From: CALODL01 sp942492115
GTDB taxonomy: Bacteria; Planctomycetota; Phycisphaerae; UBA1845; CAIVHJ01
Reading direction: 5' to 3'
Assembly: GCA_942492115.1 (NCBI GenBank)
Contig: CALODL010000015.1
Span: forward strand, 62,001 to 126,000
DNA: 64,000 bases
The position numbers and the translations under genes are program-made. Shown here piece after piece: positions 46,624-55,468 of the stretch. Each line of letters opens with the position of its first letter. Within the stretch, counting starts at the first letter, position 1. The notes under the pieces are model-generated. The model worked only from the letters and a program-made list of their open reading frames with translations, searched no databases and was not told the DNA's origin.

Positions 46624-46806
46624 ATGGTTAAGGTTAAAGCCCGTGGCAACGAGTCCGTTGAGCAGATGCTCCGCCGCTTCAAGAAGATGTGTGAGAAAGA
46701 AGGCTTGACCAAGGCCATCAAGCGCCATTCCTACTACGAAAAGCCCTCGGAGCGTCGTCGTCGTCAGGCCCGCAAAGCCCAGCGTCACGCCTCACTGGGT
46801 AAGTGA
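46624..46806 (+). CDS. rpsU: Small ribosomal subunit protein bS21
   Basis: 60 residues from ATG 46624 (MVKVKARGNESVEQMLRRFK), then KKMCEKEGLTKAIKRHSYYE and a basic tail. bS21 sits near the anti-Shine-Dalgarno region of 16S rRNA and helps initiation. An in-frame extension upstream to 46519 is not conserved-looking. A GAAAGGA site lies 14 bases upstream. The length fits the family (60-70 residues). Confidence 0.95.
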   Translation: MVKVKARGNESVEQMLRRFKKMCEKEGLTKAIKRHSYYEKPSERRRRQARKAQRHASLGK

Positions 46807-46850
46807 TCCGGAGGCTCCCTCCGCCCGTCGGCAACTCCCGCGTCCTGTAG

Positions 46851-46879
46851 TTCCCTGGACGAACACTTTCTGCTATAGT
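46851..46879 (+). promoter_or_regulatory. Possible promoter of the membrane pyrophosphatase gene
   Basis: TTCCCT (46851-46856), a 17-base spacer and TATAGT (46874-46879), leaving a leader of about 140 bases before the ATG at 47027. The -10 matches that of rpsU; the -35 is weak. Confidence 0.4.
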
Positions 46880-47026
46880 CTGCATCTTCATCGCGGTGCG
46901 GCGTGTGCCGTCGCGCCGTAAGCTTTTGAAGTTCAACCAGTTCCGGCCGTCAACCACCGATTAGCGGTCTTGTGGTGCGCGGCCCGTACAATCACGATTT
47001 TGTTCCGAGCAACAGGAGAAGACCCC

Positions 47027-49741
47027 ATGGGTGCCCCCCGTCTATATCTCTGGCTGATCCTGCCCGTGGCAGGACTGTTCGCCATGGCCGCCCCGACCAT
47101 GGCCCAGGATTCCGCGGAAACAGAAACCACTGCTTCCGCCGCCGGGACACTGCCGGCTGACATTCCCTGGTTGTGGTGGATCGCCCCGATCGCATCCGTC
47201 TTCGCCCTGGTCATGGCGCGCAAGTTCTACAAGGAAGTCGAGGCGGCCGACGAGGGTGATCCGGACATGATTACGATTGCCGGGTACGTCCGCGACGGAG
47301 CCATGGCCTACCTCTGGCGGCAATACAAGGTCGTGACGGCCGTGTTCGTCGCGCTGGCACTCATCCTGGCATGGATGGCGTGGGGCCTGCACGTTCAACA
47401 CAAGATCGTACCGTTCGCGTTCCTGACCGGTGGGTTCTTCAGTGGCCTGTGTGGCTACCTCGGCATGCGGACCGCAACGATGGCTGCCCACCGCACGACT
47501 GCGGGTGCACGAGACAGCCTCAACCGTGGTCTGGTCGTGGCGTTCCGCGCCGGCGCGGTCATGGGTATGGTCGTGGTCGGTTTCGGTCTGCTCGATATCG
47601 CCGGCTGGTTCATCGGCCTTTATGTCATTGCACCCAAGTTTCTGGGAGTGCACATGACGCTCAACGAAATCACCGTCGTTATGCTGACCTTCGGCATGGG
47701 TGCCAGTACACAAGCACTCTTCGCCCGTGTCGGCGGCGGCATTTACACGAAAGCCGCCGATGTCGGCGCCGACCTCGTCGGTAAGGTCGAGGCCGGTATT
47801 CCCGAAGACGATCCCCGTAACCCGGCCAGTATCGCCGACAACGTGGGTGACAACGTCGGTGATGTCGCCGGAATGGGCGCCGACCTCTACGAGTCGTACT
47901 GCGGCTCTATCCTGGCCACGGCAGCGCTCGGTGTTGCCGCCGCTTCGGCCCTCGCGTTCCCCGACGACACCGCCACGATCACGGCCGCCATGAAGCTGCT
48001 GTCGGTCCCAATGGTCATGGCCGGAGTCGGGATTCTGCTGTCGGTCCTCGGGATCTACATGGTCCGCACGGAAGAAGGCGCGTCGATGGGCCAGCTCATG
48101 GGCGCCCTCGGCAAGGGCGTCAACGGCAGCAGCTTTCTGATCGCCGTTGCGACCTTCGGCATCTGCTACGTCCTGCTCGGCAGCAAAGAGATGGCTGACG
48201 TCGGCATCGTGTGGTGGGGCATTGCACTCAGTGTGGTCATCGGCCTGCTGGCCGGGATCATCATCGGCAAGGCCACCGAATACTACACCAGTTACGAGTA
48301 TCAGCCGACCAAGGACATCGCCGAGCAGGCCCAGACCGGCTCGGCAACCGTCATCATCGCAGGCGTCGCCAAGGGCATGCGGTCGACATGGATGTCGTTG
48401 GCCACGATCATCGTCGCCATTCTGGCGGCGTTCATCGCCTCAGGCGGCAAGACCGAGTTCATGCTCGGCCTGTACGGCGTCGGTATTGCTGCGGTCGGGA
48501 TGCTGGCCACGCTCGGGATCACGCTGGCGACGGACGCCTACGGCCCCATCGCCGACAACGCCGGTGGCAACGCCGAAATGACCGGCCAGCAGCCGGAAGT
48601 CCGTGAGCGCACCGATGCCCTCGATTCACTCGGCAACACGACCGCCGCCACGGGCAAGGGTTTTGCGATCGGTTCGGCCGCCCTCACCGCCCTCGCTCTG
48701 TTGGCAGCCTATGTCGAAGAAGTCCGTGTCGGCCAGCAACGGGAAGCCATGCAATACGTGTGGGTTCAGGACGAAGCAGCCAAGGACACTGCAGATGCCG
48801 GCGTGGGTGATATCTACTACATGGGCAATGGCAAGTTCGCCGAGAAATTCGAAGCCGGGACCTCCGAGACCCAGTACCGCGCGTACATGCTGCTGAACAA
48901 GAACAAGGAGTTGCTCGCGGCGATCGACGCCGTTGCCGATCAGCCACTCAAGATCAACAACCGCGACCTGGCCAAGGCCACCCGCGATGATGAATTCGTC
49001 CAGGAATACAAGATCGCAGACATGCCGATGCAACTGGTCACGAGCCAGAAAGCGTCGCTCGCCCAGTACATGCGGTTCTATGATGTGTCTCTCATGAATC
49101 CCAAGGTGCTGTGCGGCCTGTTCGCCGGCGTCCTGCTGGCGTTCTTGTTCTGTGCCATGACCATGGAAGCAGTCGGACGCGCGGCCTACGAAATGATGAA
49201 CGAGTGCCGTACGCAGTTCGCCAAGATCAAGGCCTATCTCAAGAGTCAGGGCCATGACGACGCCTACGCCAACGACGTCGACAACTGGCCGCGAAAGCAG
49301 TTCGAATTCGAAGGCAAGAAAGTCCCCGACTACGCCAACTGCGTGGCCATCTCGACCGCCGGCGCCCAGAAGGAAATGGTCGTACCGAGTCTACTGGCCA
49401 TTGCCATCCCGGTCCTGGTCGGCCTGATTCTGGGTGTGCCCGGCGTCATGGGCATGCTTGCCGGCGGCCTGACCAGCGGCTTCGCGGTCGCCATCTTCAT
49501 GGCCAATGCCGGTGGTGCGTGGGATAACGCCAAGAAGTACATCGAGACCGGCCAGTTCGGCGGCAAGGGCTCTGACGCCCACAAGGCCAGTGTCGTGGGC
49601 GACACGGTCGGTGATCCGTTCAAGGACACCTCCGGCCCGAGCCTCAACATCCTCATCAAGCTGATGAGTATGGTCAGCGTCGTCTTCGCAGGCCTGGTGG
49701 TGAAATACGCCCCCGAGATCAGCTCGATGATCGGCCTGTAA
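47027..49741 (+). CDS. hppA: Membrane-bound ion-pumping pyrophosphatase, potassium-dependent type, with a large insertion
   Basis: 904 residues from ATG 47027 (AGGAGA upstream), against 660-770 for most relatives. It hydrolyses pyrophosphate and pumps H+ and/or Na+. The signature core DVGADLVGKVEAGIPEDDP followed by NPASIADNVGDNVGDVAGMG is intact, as are the later DAYGPIADNAGGNAEM and the C-terminal GDTVGDPFKDTSGP. GNTTAATGKGF has Ala where potassium-independent enzymes have Lys, so it should be potassium-stimulated. The extra length comes from an N-terminal signal-like helix and a Thr/Ala linker (1-45), and about 118 hydrophilic residues at roughly 565-683, between two membrane helices. Monocistronic, with a strong terminator. 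Confidence 0.95.
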   Translation: MGAPRLYLWLILPVAGLFAMAAPTMAQDSAETETTASAAGTLPADIPWLWWIAPIASVFALVMARKFYKEVEAADEGDPDMITIAGYVRDGAMAYLWRQYKVVTAVFVALALILAWMAWGLHVQHKIVPFAFLTGGFFSGLCGYLGMRTATMAAHRTTAGARDSLNRGLVVAFRAGAVMGMVVVGFGLLDIAGWFIGLYVIAPKFLGVHMTLNEITVVMLTFGMGASTQALFARVGGGIYTKAADVGADLVGKVEAGIPEDDPRNPASIADNVGDNVGDVAGMGADLYESYCGSILATAALGVAAASALAFPDDTATITAAMKLLSVPMVMAGVGILLSVLGIYMVRTEEGASMGQLMGALGKGVNGSSFLIAVATFGICYVLLGSKEMADVGIVWWGIALSVVIGLLAGIIIGKATEYYTSYEYQPTKDIAEQAQTGSATVIIAGVAKGMRSTWMSLATIIVAILAAFIASGGKTEFMLGLYGVGIAAVGMLATLGITLATDAYGPIADNAGGNAEMTGQQPEVRERTDALDSLGNTTAATGKGFAIGSAALTALALLAAYVEEVRVGQQREAMQYVWVQDEAAKDTADAGVGDIYYMGNGKFAEKFEAGTSETQYRAYMLLNKNKELLAAIDAVADQPLKINNRDLAKATRDDEFVQEYKIADMPMQLVTSQKASLAQYMRFYDVSLMNPKVLCGLFAGVLLAFLFCAMTMEAVGRAAYEMMNECRTQFAKIKAYLKSQGHDDAYANDVDNWPRKQFEFEGKKVPDYANCVAISTAGAQKEMVVPSLLAIAIPVLVGLILGVPGVMGMLAGGLTSGFAVAIFMANAGGAWDNAKKYIETGQFGGKGSDAHKASVVGDTVGDPFKDTSGPSLNILIKLMSMVSVVFAGLVVKYAPEISSMIGL

Positions 49742-49767
49742 ACCAACCGCTCCGTGACACCATCACA

Positions 49768-49803
49768 GCCGCCGCACCATCGGGTGCGGCGGCTTTTTCT
49801 TTC
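49768..49803 (+). terminator. Intrinsic terminator of hppA
   Basis: GCCGCCGCACC and GGTGCGGCGGC pair perfectly (11 bp, loop ATCG), followed by TTTTTCTTT; it begins 26 bases after the hppA stop. Confidence 0.92.
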
Positions 49804-49876
49804 GGCCGTCGCCCGGCATGCCCGAAACTGTGATTTTCCGCTGACTCGGCCGCAGGCAGCCGCTATCATACTGACC

Positions 49877-50239
49877 ATGTCAGACAGCAATGCTCAACAA
49901 TTCGCAATCGAGGCGGCGCGAATCGCCTCGGATGACAAATGCACGAATGTCGTGATCCTCGACCTCCGTGGGCTGAGCGGTGTGGCCGACTACTACGTCA
50001 TCGCAACCGGTACGTCCGACCGTCAGATGCTGGCAGTAGGTGATCACATCCAGGAATACGGTCGCAAGGTCGGCGAGCGCATCTACGGCAAGCGCCTGGA
50101 CAGCGAAGTGTGGGTCCTGCTCGATTTTGTCGATGTCGTCATCCATGTGTTCGATGCCGAGCGCCGCGACTACTACGACCTCGAGTTGATGTGGGGCGAC
50201 GCGCCGAAAGTCGAGTGGATGCGTTCTGCCACTGCATGA
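49877..50239 (+). CDS. rsfS: Ribosomal silencing factor RsfS
   Basis: 120 residues from ATG 49877, the usual size; an upstream ATG at 49754 would add 41 residues that overlap the hppA terminator. Family signatures: DDKCTNVVILDLRGLSGVAD, YYVIATGTSDRQMLAVGDHI, DSEVWVLLDFVDVVIHVFD and RRDYYDLELMWGDAP. RsfS binds uL14 of the large subunit and blocks subunit joining under starvation. The start has no strong ribosome binding site. Followed by argS after 165 bp on the same strand. Confidence 0.95.
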   Translation: MSDSNAQQFAIEAARIASDDKCTNVVILDLRGLSGVADYYVIATGTSDRQMLAVGDHIQEYGRKVGERIYGKRLDSEVWVLLDFVDVVIHVFDAERRDYYDLELMWGDAPKVEWMRSATA

Positions 50240-50404
50240 GTGCCGTTCCCAAACCCAACGTACGATCAGCCGGCTCCAATGCGACCGAGTTCTCGACAGC
50301 CGCTGCACGCCAGTTTCATCTGCCGCCTGCTCGCGAGCATGCGCCGTTCCTCGGGATTTCGCCCGTAGGCTCACGACTCGTACGCTTTAAGAGAAACACA
50401 CCAT

Positions 50405-52192
50405 ATGATCAATCTGCGCCAGATCATCAGCCAGCGCGTTACCCATGCACTCGACCAGATACTGGGAGACGATGCCCACGGCGCCGACCCGCTGGTTCGC
50501 GCCAGCCAGGATTCGCGCTTCGGCGACTACCAATCCAACTGCGCCATGGGCCTGGCAAAGAAACTGGGATGCAAGCCCCGTGAACTGGCCGAGCGGATCA
50601 TCGCGGCACTGGACATTTCAGACATTGCCGATGCGCCTGAAATCGCAGGGCCAGGCTTCATCAACATCCGGCTCAAACGTGCGTACCTGGCGGCGGCCCT
50701 GCAACACATCTCGCAGCAGCCCAGCCAGCAAGATCGCCTCGACATTCCACGGACCGCCGTTCCAGAGATCGTCGTAGTCGACATGTCCAGTCCGAATCTG
50801 GCCAAGGAGATGCATGTCGGTCACCTGCGTCCGACCATCATCGGTGACGCCGTCGCCCGCATCCTCGAATTCCAGGGTCACGACGTTCACCGCCTGAACC
50901 ACATCGGCGACTGGGGCACGCAGTTCGGCATGCTCATCCAGTTTCTCCGTGAGTCGCGCCCCGAGGTCCTCGAGGATCCGGAGAACCTGCACCTCGGCGA
51001 TCTGGAAGAGTTCTATATTCAGGCCAAGAATCGCTTCGACAGCGACCCGGCCTTTGCCGACGCCGCACGGCAGGCGGTCGTCGATCTGCAGTCGGGCGAT
51101 CCGACGACGCTGACCATCTGGAAAGCCTTCTGTGACGAATCACGGCGGCACTGCGACGACATCTATGACATGCTCGATATCCGCTCCGAGTATCGCGGCG
51201 AGAGCTTCTACAACGATATGCTCCAGGATGTGGTTGCAGAACTGGAGACCTCCGGAGTGGCGGTCGAGAGCGACGGCGCGTTGTGTGTGTTTCCCAAGGG
51301 CTTCACCGGCCGCGAGGGCGAACCACTGCCACTGATCATCCGCAAGAAGGATGGCGGATACATGTATCCGACCACCGACCTGGCGGCACTGAAACACCGC
51401 ATCCAGACGGTCAAGGCCCAGCGCATCGTGTATGTCGTCGGCAACACCCAGAAACAGCACTTCGCCATGTTGTTCGCCGCGCTCGAGATGACCGACTGGG
51501 GCAAGGACGGCGTCGACGTCGTGCACCTGCCCACCGGTATCCTGCTCAAAGAGGACGGTAAGCCGTTCAAGACCCGTGAGGGCGGTACGGTCAAACTCAA
51601 GACTCTGCTCGATGAAGCCGTCAGTCGCGAGCGCGCCTATCTCGCGTCCAACGAGCGCGATCCGGACAAGAAGCGCGGCTACAGCGTCGAACAGATCGAG
51701 CACATGGCCCGTGTCATCGGCCTCGCCGCTGTGAAGTACTTCGAGCTGTCGCACAACCTGGCGACCGACTACAAGTTTGAGTGGGACCACATGCTGGCAC
51801 TCGACGGCAATACGGCGCCGTACATGCTCTACGCCTACGCGCGCATCCAGAGTATCGCTGCGAAAGCCAACGCCGAGTACGATGCCCTGCCACTTGATGC
51901 CCCGATCATCCTCGAACACTCCAGCGAACTCGCACTCGCCAAGCAACTGTTCAAGCTGCCCGAGGTCCTCGAGCAGCTCGATTCAGAACTCAAGCCCAAT
52001 CTGCTGACCGAGTACCTCTACGACCTGAGCAAGTCATTCAGCGCGTTCTACGACCGCAACTCGGGCGTCCGCGTCACCGACGCCGAGACCCCCGAACTGC
52101 GGACCTCGCGACTCAAGTTGTGTGGCCTTACCGCACGCGCGCTCAAGCTGGGACTTGGGTTGTTGGGGATTGCGACGTTGGAGCGAATGTAG
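50405..52192 (+). CDS. argS: Arginyl-tRNA synthetase
   Basis: 595 residues. N-terminal Add-1 domain (1-100, QDSRFGDYQSNCAMGLAKKL). The class-I HIGH site is HVGH in SSPNLAKEMHVGHLRPTIIG near residue 126-145; like most ArgRS there is no canonical KMSKS, its place taken by GKPFKTREGGTVKL. The YMLYAYARIQSI region and the C-terminal DALR anticodon-binding domain with ALKLGLGLLGIATLERM are complete. It charges tRNA-Arg. A weak ribosome binding site (AAGAGA) lies upstream. Confidence 0.97.
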   Translation: MINLRQIISQRVTHALDQILGDDAHGADPLVRASQDSRFGDYQSNCAMGLAKKLGCKPRELAERIIAALDISDIADAPEIAGPGFINIRLKRAYLAAALQHISQQPSQQDRLDIPRTAVPEIVVVDMSSPNLAKEMHVGHLRPTIIGDAVARILEFQGHDVHRLNHIGDWGTQFGMLIQFLRESRPEVLEDPENLHLGDLEEFYIQAKNRFDSDPAFADAARQAVVDLQSGDPTTLTIWKAFCDESRRHCDDIYDMLDIRSEYRGESFYNDMLQDVVAELETSGVAVESDGALCVFPKGFTGREGEPLPLIIRKKDGGYMYPTTDLAALKHRIQTVKAQRIVYVVGNTQKQHFAMLFAALEMTDWGKDGVDVVHLPTGILLKEDGKPFKTREGGTVKLKTLLDEAVSRERAYLASNERDPDKKRGYSVEQIEHMARVIGLAAVKYFELSHNLATDYKFEWDHMLALDGNTAPYMLYAYARIQSIAAKANAEYDALPLDAPIILEHSSELALAKQLFKLPEVLEQLDSELKPNLLTEYLYDLSKSFSAFYDRNSGVRVTDAETPELRTSRLKLCGLTARALKLGLGLLGIATLERM

Positions 52193-52283
52193 GGACGTGT
52201 TCTACACTGACTCGGACGCCGCAAGATATCAGCAGGCAGCAGCAGGCGCGTAGCGTCGGCGCGCGGCACGAGGAACCAAAGGT

Positions 52284-52893
52284 TGATGGACAGGCCTCCG
52301 GGCGAAGTTCCCTTCCGCTCCAGCCGCGGAGTGTGCTCGCCGTTCAGTGATGTTGGAAGCCGAGGGGCGGCGATCCGACCCCGCCCCGATCATGGCCTGG
52401 TCGAGCCAGGGCTGCGCAACCGCTGTCCTGGAGCTCCAGGCAATCTTCGCCCTCCGGTCCGATCGTGCGCATATCTATAAGAGAAAGGGAACTCCCCACC
52501 CAGTAGATTCCCACGTCAAGTGAGCTGTTTAACGCGCCCACCCGATCAACTGCCCGGCTCGCGCGGGCAGGGCCTGGCTTGTGGGTCCCGCGAGACATCA
52601 GCTCTTCTGGTCTCGGGCCGCGAGGCCAGTGGATCGGGCGGGGACATTGTTCAATATCGGCAGCTTCTACCGGGCGGGAAGTTCTCTATACACTCTATTC
52701 GAGCCGGGCATACACCGCCGGAGGGTGAAGATTTCGCGCAGCTCCAGGACAGCGGTGACGCAGCCTGGGTTCCACCAGCGCTCGATCGGGGCGGGGTCGG
52801 ATCGCCGACCCGCGGTTCTCGAGCGTAATCTCGGCGAGTACACTCCGCGGCTGGAGCGGAGCGGAACTTCGCCCGGAGGCGCATTCATCCGAC
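52284..52893. repeat. Large imperfect inverted repeat, arms of about 250-300 bp
   Basis: The left arm begins near 52284 (GGCCTCCGGGCGAAGTTCCC, then CGCTCCAGCCGCGGAGTGTG and GGCGATCCGACCCCGCCCCG). The right arm, read on the minus strand from 52893, repeats these in order (GCGCCTCCGGGCGAAGTTCC, GGCGATCCGACCCCGCCCCG, CACCGCTGTCCTGGAGCT, ATCTTCACCCTCCGG). The arms differ at perhaps a quarter of positions and meet near 52589 around a GCCCGGCTCGCGCGGGC hairpin. Both contain short open frames, but no shared frame is free of shifts. It occupies most of the 850-bp gap between argS and the QueC-like gene; nothing else is seen in that gap. Confidence 0.75.
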
Positions 52894-53042
52894 ACATGGC
52901 CATTCAACATCAGCCATCCGCGACACGCGACCAGCGCGCAACGACCAGCGCTCACGCGCCACGCATCAAACGACATTCGAGGGGACCCTTGCGGCTGGAC
53001 ACTGGCTTGTGGCTACTCGACGATGGCCGCCGGCTTCTCGGC

Positions 53043-53723
53043 TTACACCTTGGACAGCACGACGGGATCGACGACCCCGGCCCCCAGGAAGGCCGACGCG
53101 CGGGCCGCGCAGCCATGGCAGCGGTTGCACGGGGTCGGTCCGGCGGTCAGACATGACCACGTCTTGTCGAAAGGCACGCCGAGGCGCTGGCCCAGTTTGA
53201 TGATCTCGACCGGCTCGTAATCGACCAGCGGCGTGTCGATCACCAGGGCATCGCTTCCGGACAGCGCCGAATCGACCATGTATTGATATGCCATGAAGAA
53301 CTCGCGGCGATGGTCGGCAATGGGCTCGAACGACTGCCCCGGAATTTGAGCACCCTGTTCGCAGGCCCCGATGACGATCCGGGCCGCCTCGACCCGCACG
53401 GCGAAACTGGCTGCGACATCGAGCAACGCAGACATGAGCATCGGCACGGCGCGGACATGGCCTTCAGCCGCTGCCGCCGGCAACGACATGTCTGAGTCGA
53501 ACAGCGGGTGACCGCCGACCTGTTTGAAGTGACTCAGCTGGGCGATCCAGCGGCTGTCGATCTCGTAGTGATCGCACAGGACTGCAAAACGGCTCTTCTC
53601 GGCCTCTGCCGCCCGATGCTGGATATCGACCATGAGGGCGCAGAGATCGTATTCCTGCCGGGCCACGGCCGCCGCCACGGCACTGCCTACCCCCCCGTTC
53701 AACAACACCAGAGCCCGCTGCAT
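53043..53723 (-). CDS. QueC-like protein (7-cyano-7-deazaguanine synthase family) with degenerate PP-loop
   Basis: 226 residues from ATG 53723. QueC makes preQ0 from 7-carboxy-7-deazaguanine with ATP. The C-terminal zinc cysteines are intact (CLTAGPTPCNRCHGC, then AARASAF), as are DTPLVDYEPVEIIKLGQRLG and KTWSCL. However, the N-terminal ATP pyrophosphatase loop SGGxDS reads NGGVGSA (residues 9-15), losing both the first Ser and the Asp. The protein may be a paralogue with another activity or may be inactive. It is alone, upstream of tRNA-Val on the opposite strand; the QueD-like gene at 16988 is also altered at catalytic positions. Confidence 0.78.
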   Translation of the reverse strand: MQRALVLLNGGVGSAVAAAVARQEYDLCALMVDIQHRAAEAEKSRFAVLCDHYEIDSRWIAQLSHFKQVGGHPLFDSDMSLPAAAAEGHVRAVPMLMSALLDVAASFAVRVEAARIVIGACEQGAQIPGQSFEPIADHRREFFMAYQYMVDSALSGSDALVIDTPLVDYEPVEIIKLGQRLGVPFDKTWSCLTAGPTPCNRCHGCAARASAFLGAGVVDPVVLSKV

Positions 53724-53777
53724 CGCATCCCGCCTGACCGGCCGATTCGATGGAGTCGCCACCGGCCAAAGATCGAA

Positions 53778-53783
53778 TATAAT
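53778..53783 (+). promoter_or_regulatory. -10 element of tRNA-Val
   Basis: Consensus TATAAT 24 bases before the tRNA 5' end; no good -35 at 17 bases' distance. Confidence 0.5.
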
Positions 53784-53807
53784 AGGACTGCTGCCTCAGG
53801 TAGTATC

Positions 53808-53881
53808 GGGCGATTAGCTCAGTTGGCTAGAGCGCTTGCCTTACAAGCAAGATGTCGCTGGTTCGAGTCCGGCATCGCCCA
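53808..53881 (+). tRNA. tRNA-Val(TAC)
   Basis: Acceptor GGGCGAT pairs with ATCGCCC, discriminator A. D-arm GCTC...GAGC; anticodon stem CTTGC/GCAAG with loop CTTACAA gives TAC (codons GTA/GTG); T-arm GCTGG-TTCGAGT-CCGGC. CCA is not encoded. The integrase gene begins 119 bases downstream, so the tRNA 3' end is the likely attachment site. Confidence 0.96.
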
Positions 53882-53919
53882 GTCTTCACAAACCACGCCG
53901 AGCCTTCGGATTGAGGCAC

Positions 53920-53984
53920 CCACCGAGCGTTCGGTGGAGCGGTTCTGACACGACCCGAAACGTATACCGTATACGTTCGGGTCC
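53920..53984. promoter_or_regulatory. Two palindromes between tRNA-Val and the integrase
   Basis: CCACCGA-GCG-TTCGGTGG at 53920-53937, and a longer near-perfect dyad at 53952-53984 with arms GACCCGAAACGTATA and TATACGTTCGGGTCC about a CCG centre. The second ends 15 bases before the integrase ATG and could be an operator or a recombination-protein arm site. Confidence 0.55.
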
Positions 53985-53999
53985 AAGAGGAGCTGCTCC

Positions 54000-55298
54000 A
54001 TGAAGACCCCGAACTACCGCAGACAACGCCGCAAGTCCGGCCCCGATTACGCCTTCGTCGAGCTCGATGGTCGTCGAGTCCATCTGGGGCACTTCGACGA
54101 TCCCACGAGCCGGCAGAACTACGACCGCATCCTCGCCGAATGGCTGGCCAACGGTCGCCGTTTGCCGGTTGATCCCCGCGAGTTGACCATCGTCGAGTTG
54201 GTCGATGCGTACATGGGCCACGTGCGTCGGAAGTACCGGCGTCCGACGGGTGAACCCACTTCAACGGTCCACGTTGCGAAGATGGCCCTCAGGCCATTGC
54301 TTCAACTCTACGAAACCGCACCAGCTGCCGAGTTCGGCCCCCGGCAGCTCAAGGCCGTGCGTGCCCACATGGACGATCAAGGCTCGTACACCAGAGGAAC
54401 GATCAACAAGTCAGTCGGCCTCATTCGAGCCATGTTCAAATGGGCTGCGTCAGAAGAGATGCTGGATGCAAGCATCCACCAGCGACTCAAGACCGTGGAC
54501 GCCCTGGCGGCGAACGAATCAAAGGCCCGCGAGCCGCAGCCCGTGCAGGCAGTTGAGTGGGATCGAATTGCGGCCACGCTTCCGTTTGTGGGCCCCGAGG
54601 TCGCCACGGTCGTCAAGCTGCAGTGGCTGACCGGTGCCCGTGCGGGCGAACTGCTGGTCATGCGACCGGTGGACATCGATACACTCGGGCGGCAGGAGTC
54701 GGGCACCCACTTCTGGATCTATTGTCCGGCCCAACACAAGAACAGCCACCGCGGCCAAGTGCGGTCGATCCCGCTCAACCCGGAAGCACAAGAGATCCTT
54801 CGTCCGCTTCTCGCAAACTGCCCGTCCGTTGAATCGGCAGTATTCAGCCCGTTAAGAGCGGAGCAAGCCCGACGGGACCGAGCCCACGCCGAGCGGACCA
54901 CGCCTTTGTCTTGCGGGAACCGTCCGGGGTCGAACCGCACACCGCGTCCTCGACGTTCGCCGGGCGAGTTCTACACCACGGACGCCTATAGGCGGCACAT
55001 TCACCGGGCCTGCGACCGGGCGTTCCCAGTGCCGGATGAGATCAGGGACGATCCCGAGAAGGTCGAGGCATGGGAGAAACAGCATCGCTGGAATCCACAT
55101 CAGATCCGTCATGCCGTCGCCCGGGACGTCAGTCGCACAACGGACCGCGACAACACCCGGGCGTTACTCGGCCACAGCGATCCCCGCATGACCGAGCACT
55201 ACGCTCCACTCGATCTGACTCAGGCGATGGCGGTGGCCGCGGATAGGGCTCTGCCCGCAGATCCGGATCTGGACGAACCGCGGCAGGCGGCGGGATAA
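54000..55298 (+). CDS. Tyrosine recombinase/integrase
   Basis: 432 residues; AGAGGAG lies eight bases before the ATG. An N-terminal Arm-type region (RRKSGPDYAFVELDGRRVHL), a SAM-like core-binding helix domain (70-170), then the catalytic domain. Active-site residues: Arg in LTGARAGELLVMRP (about 213), His-x-x-Arg in NPHQIRHAVARDV (about 367-370), the second His in LLGHSDPRMTEHY and the nucleophile Tyr in EHYAPLD. An insert of about 60 residues rich in Arg/Pro separates the catalytic segments, common in planctomycete integrases. Its position and direction next to the tRNA-Val 3' end mark it as the integrase of an element inserted there. Confidence 0.93.
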   Translation: MKTPNYRRQRRKSGPDYAFVELDGRRVHLGHFDDPTSRQNYDRILAEWLANGRRLPVDPRELTIVELVDAYMGHVRRKYRRPTGEPTSTVHVAKMALRPLLQLYETAPAAEFGPRQLKAVRAHMDDQGSYTRGTINKSVGLIRAMFKWAASEEMLDASIHQRLKTVDALAANESKAREPQPVQAVEWDRIAATLPFVGPEVATVVKLQWLTGARAGELLVMRPVDIDTLGRQESGTHFWIYCPAQHKNSHRGQVRSIPLNPEAQEILRPLLANCPSVESAVFSPLRAEQARRDRAHAERTTPLSCGNRPGSNRTPRPRRSPGEFYTTDAYRRHIHRACDRAFPVPDEIRDDPEKVEAWEKQHRWNPHQIRHAVARDVSRTTDRDNTRALLGHSDPRMTEHYAPLDLTQAMAVAADRALPADPDLDEPRQAAG

Positions 55299-55468
55299 TT
55301 CCTGATGGCCACTGTCCATAAAACTTTACCACACCCCCCGGGGGGTTCGGCCGTGGGTTCCCGAGTTAGGTGGGTAAGCAGAGCTACGAGTGTTTGACCG
55401 GGACCTCGTGTTCCCACGCTGAATTATGAGCCTTTTGGGATCCGCATCGGAATGGAAGGGACATCGTC

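Noticed and set aside
52284..52893. Coding genes in the arms of the large inverted repeat
   Set aside because: Matching frames in the two arms are interrupted by shifts relative to each other and have no ribosome binding site or known motif.
55299..55468. CCCCCCGGGGGG dyad after the integrase as a terminator
   Set aside because: No U-run follows and the stem is a simple homopolymer dyad; not enough to call.
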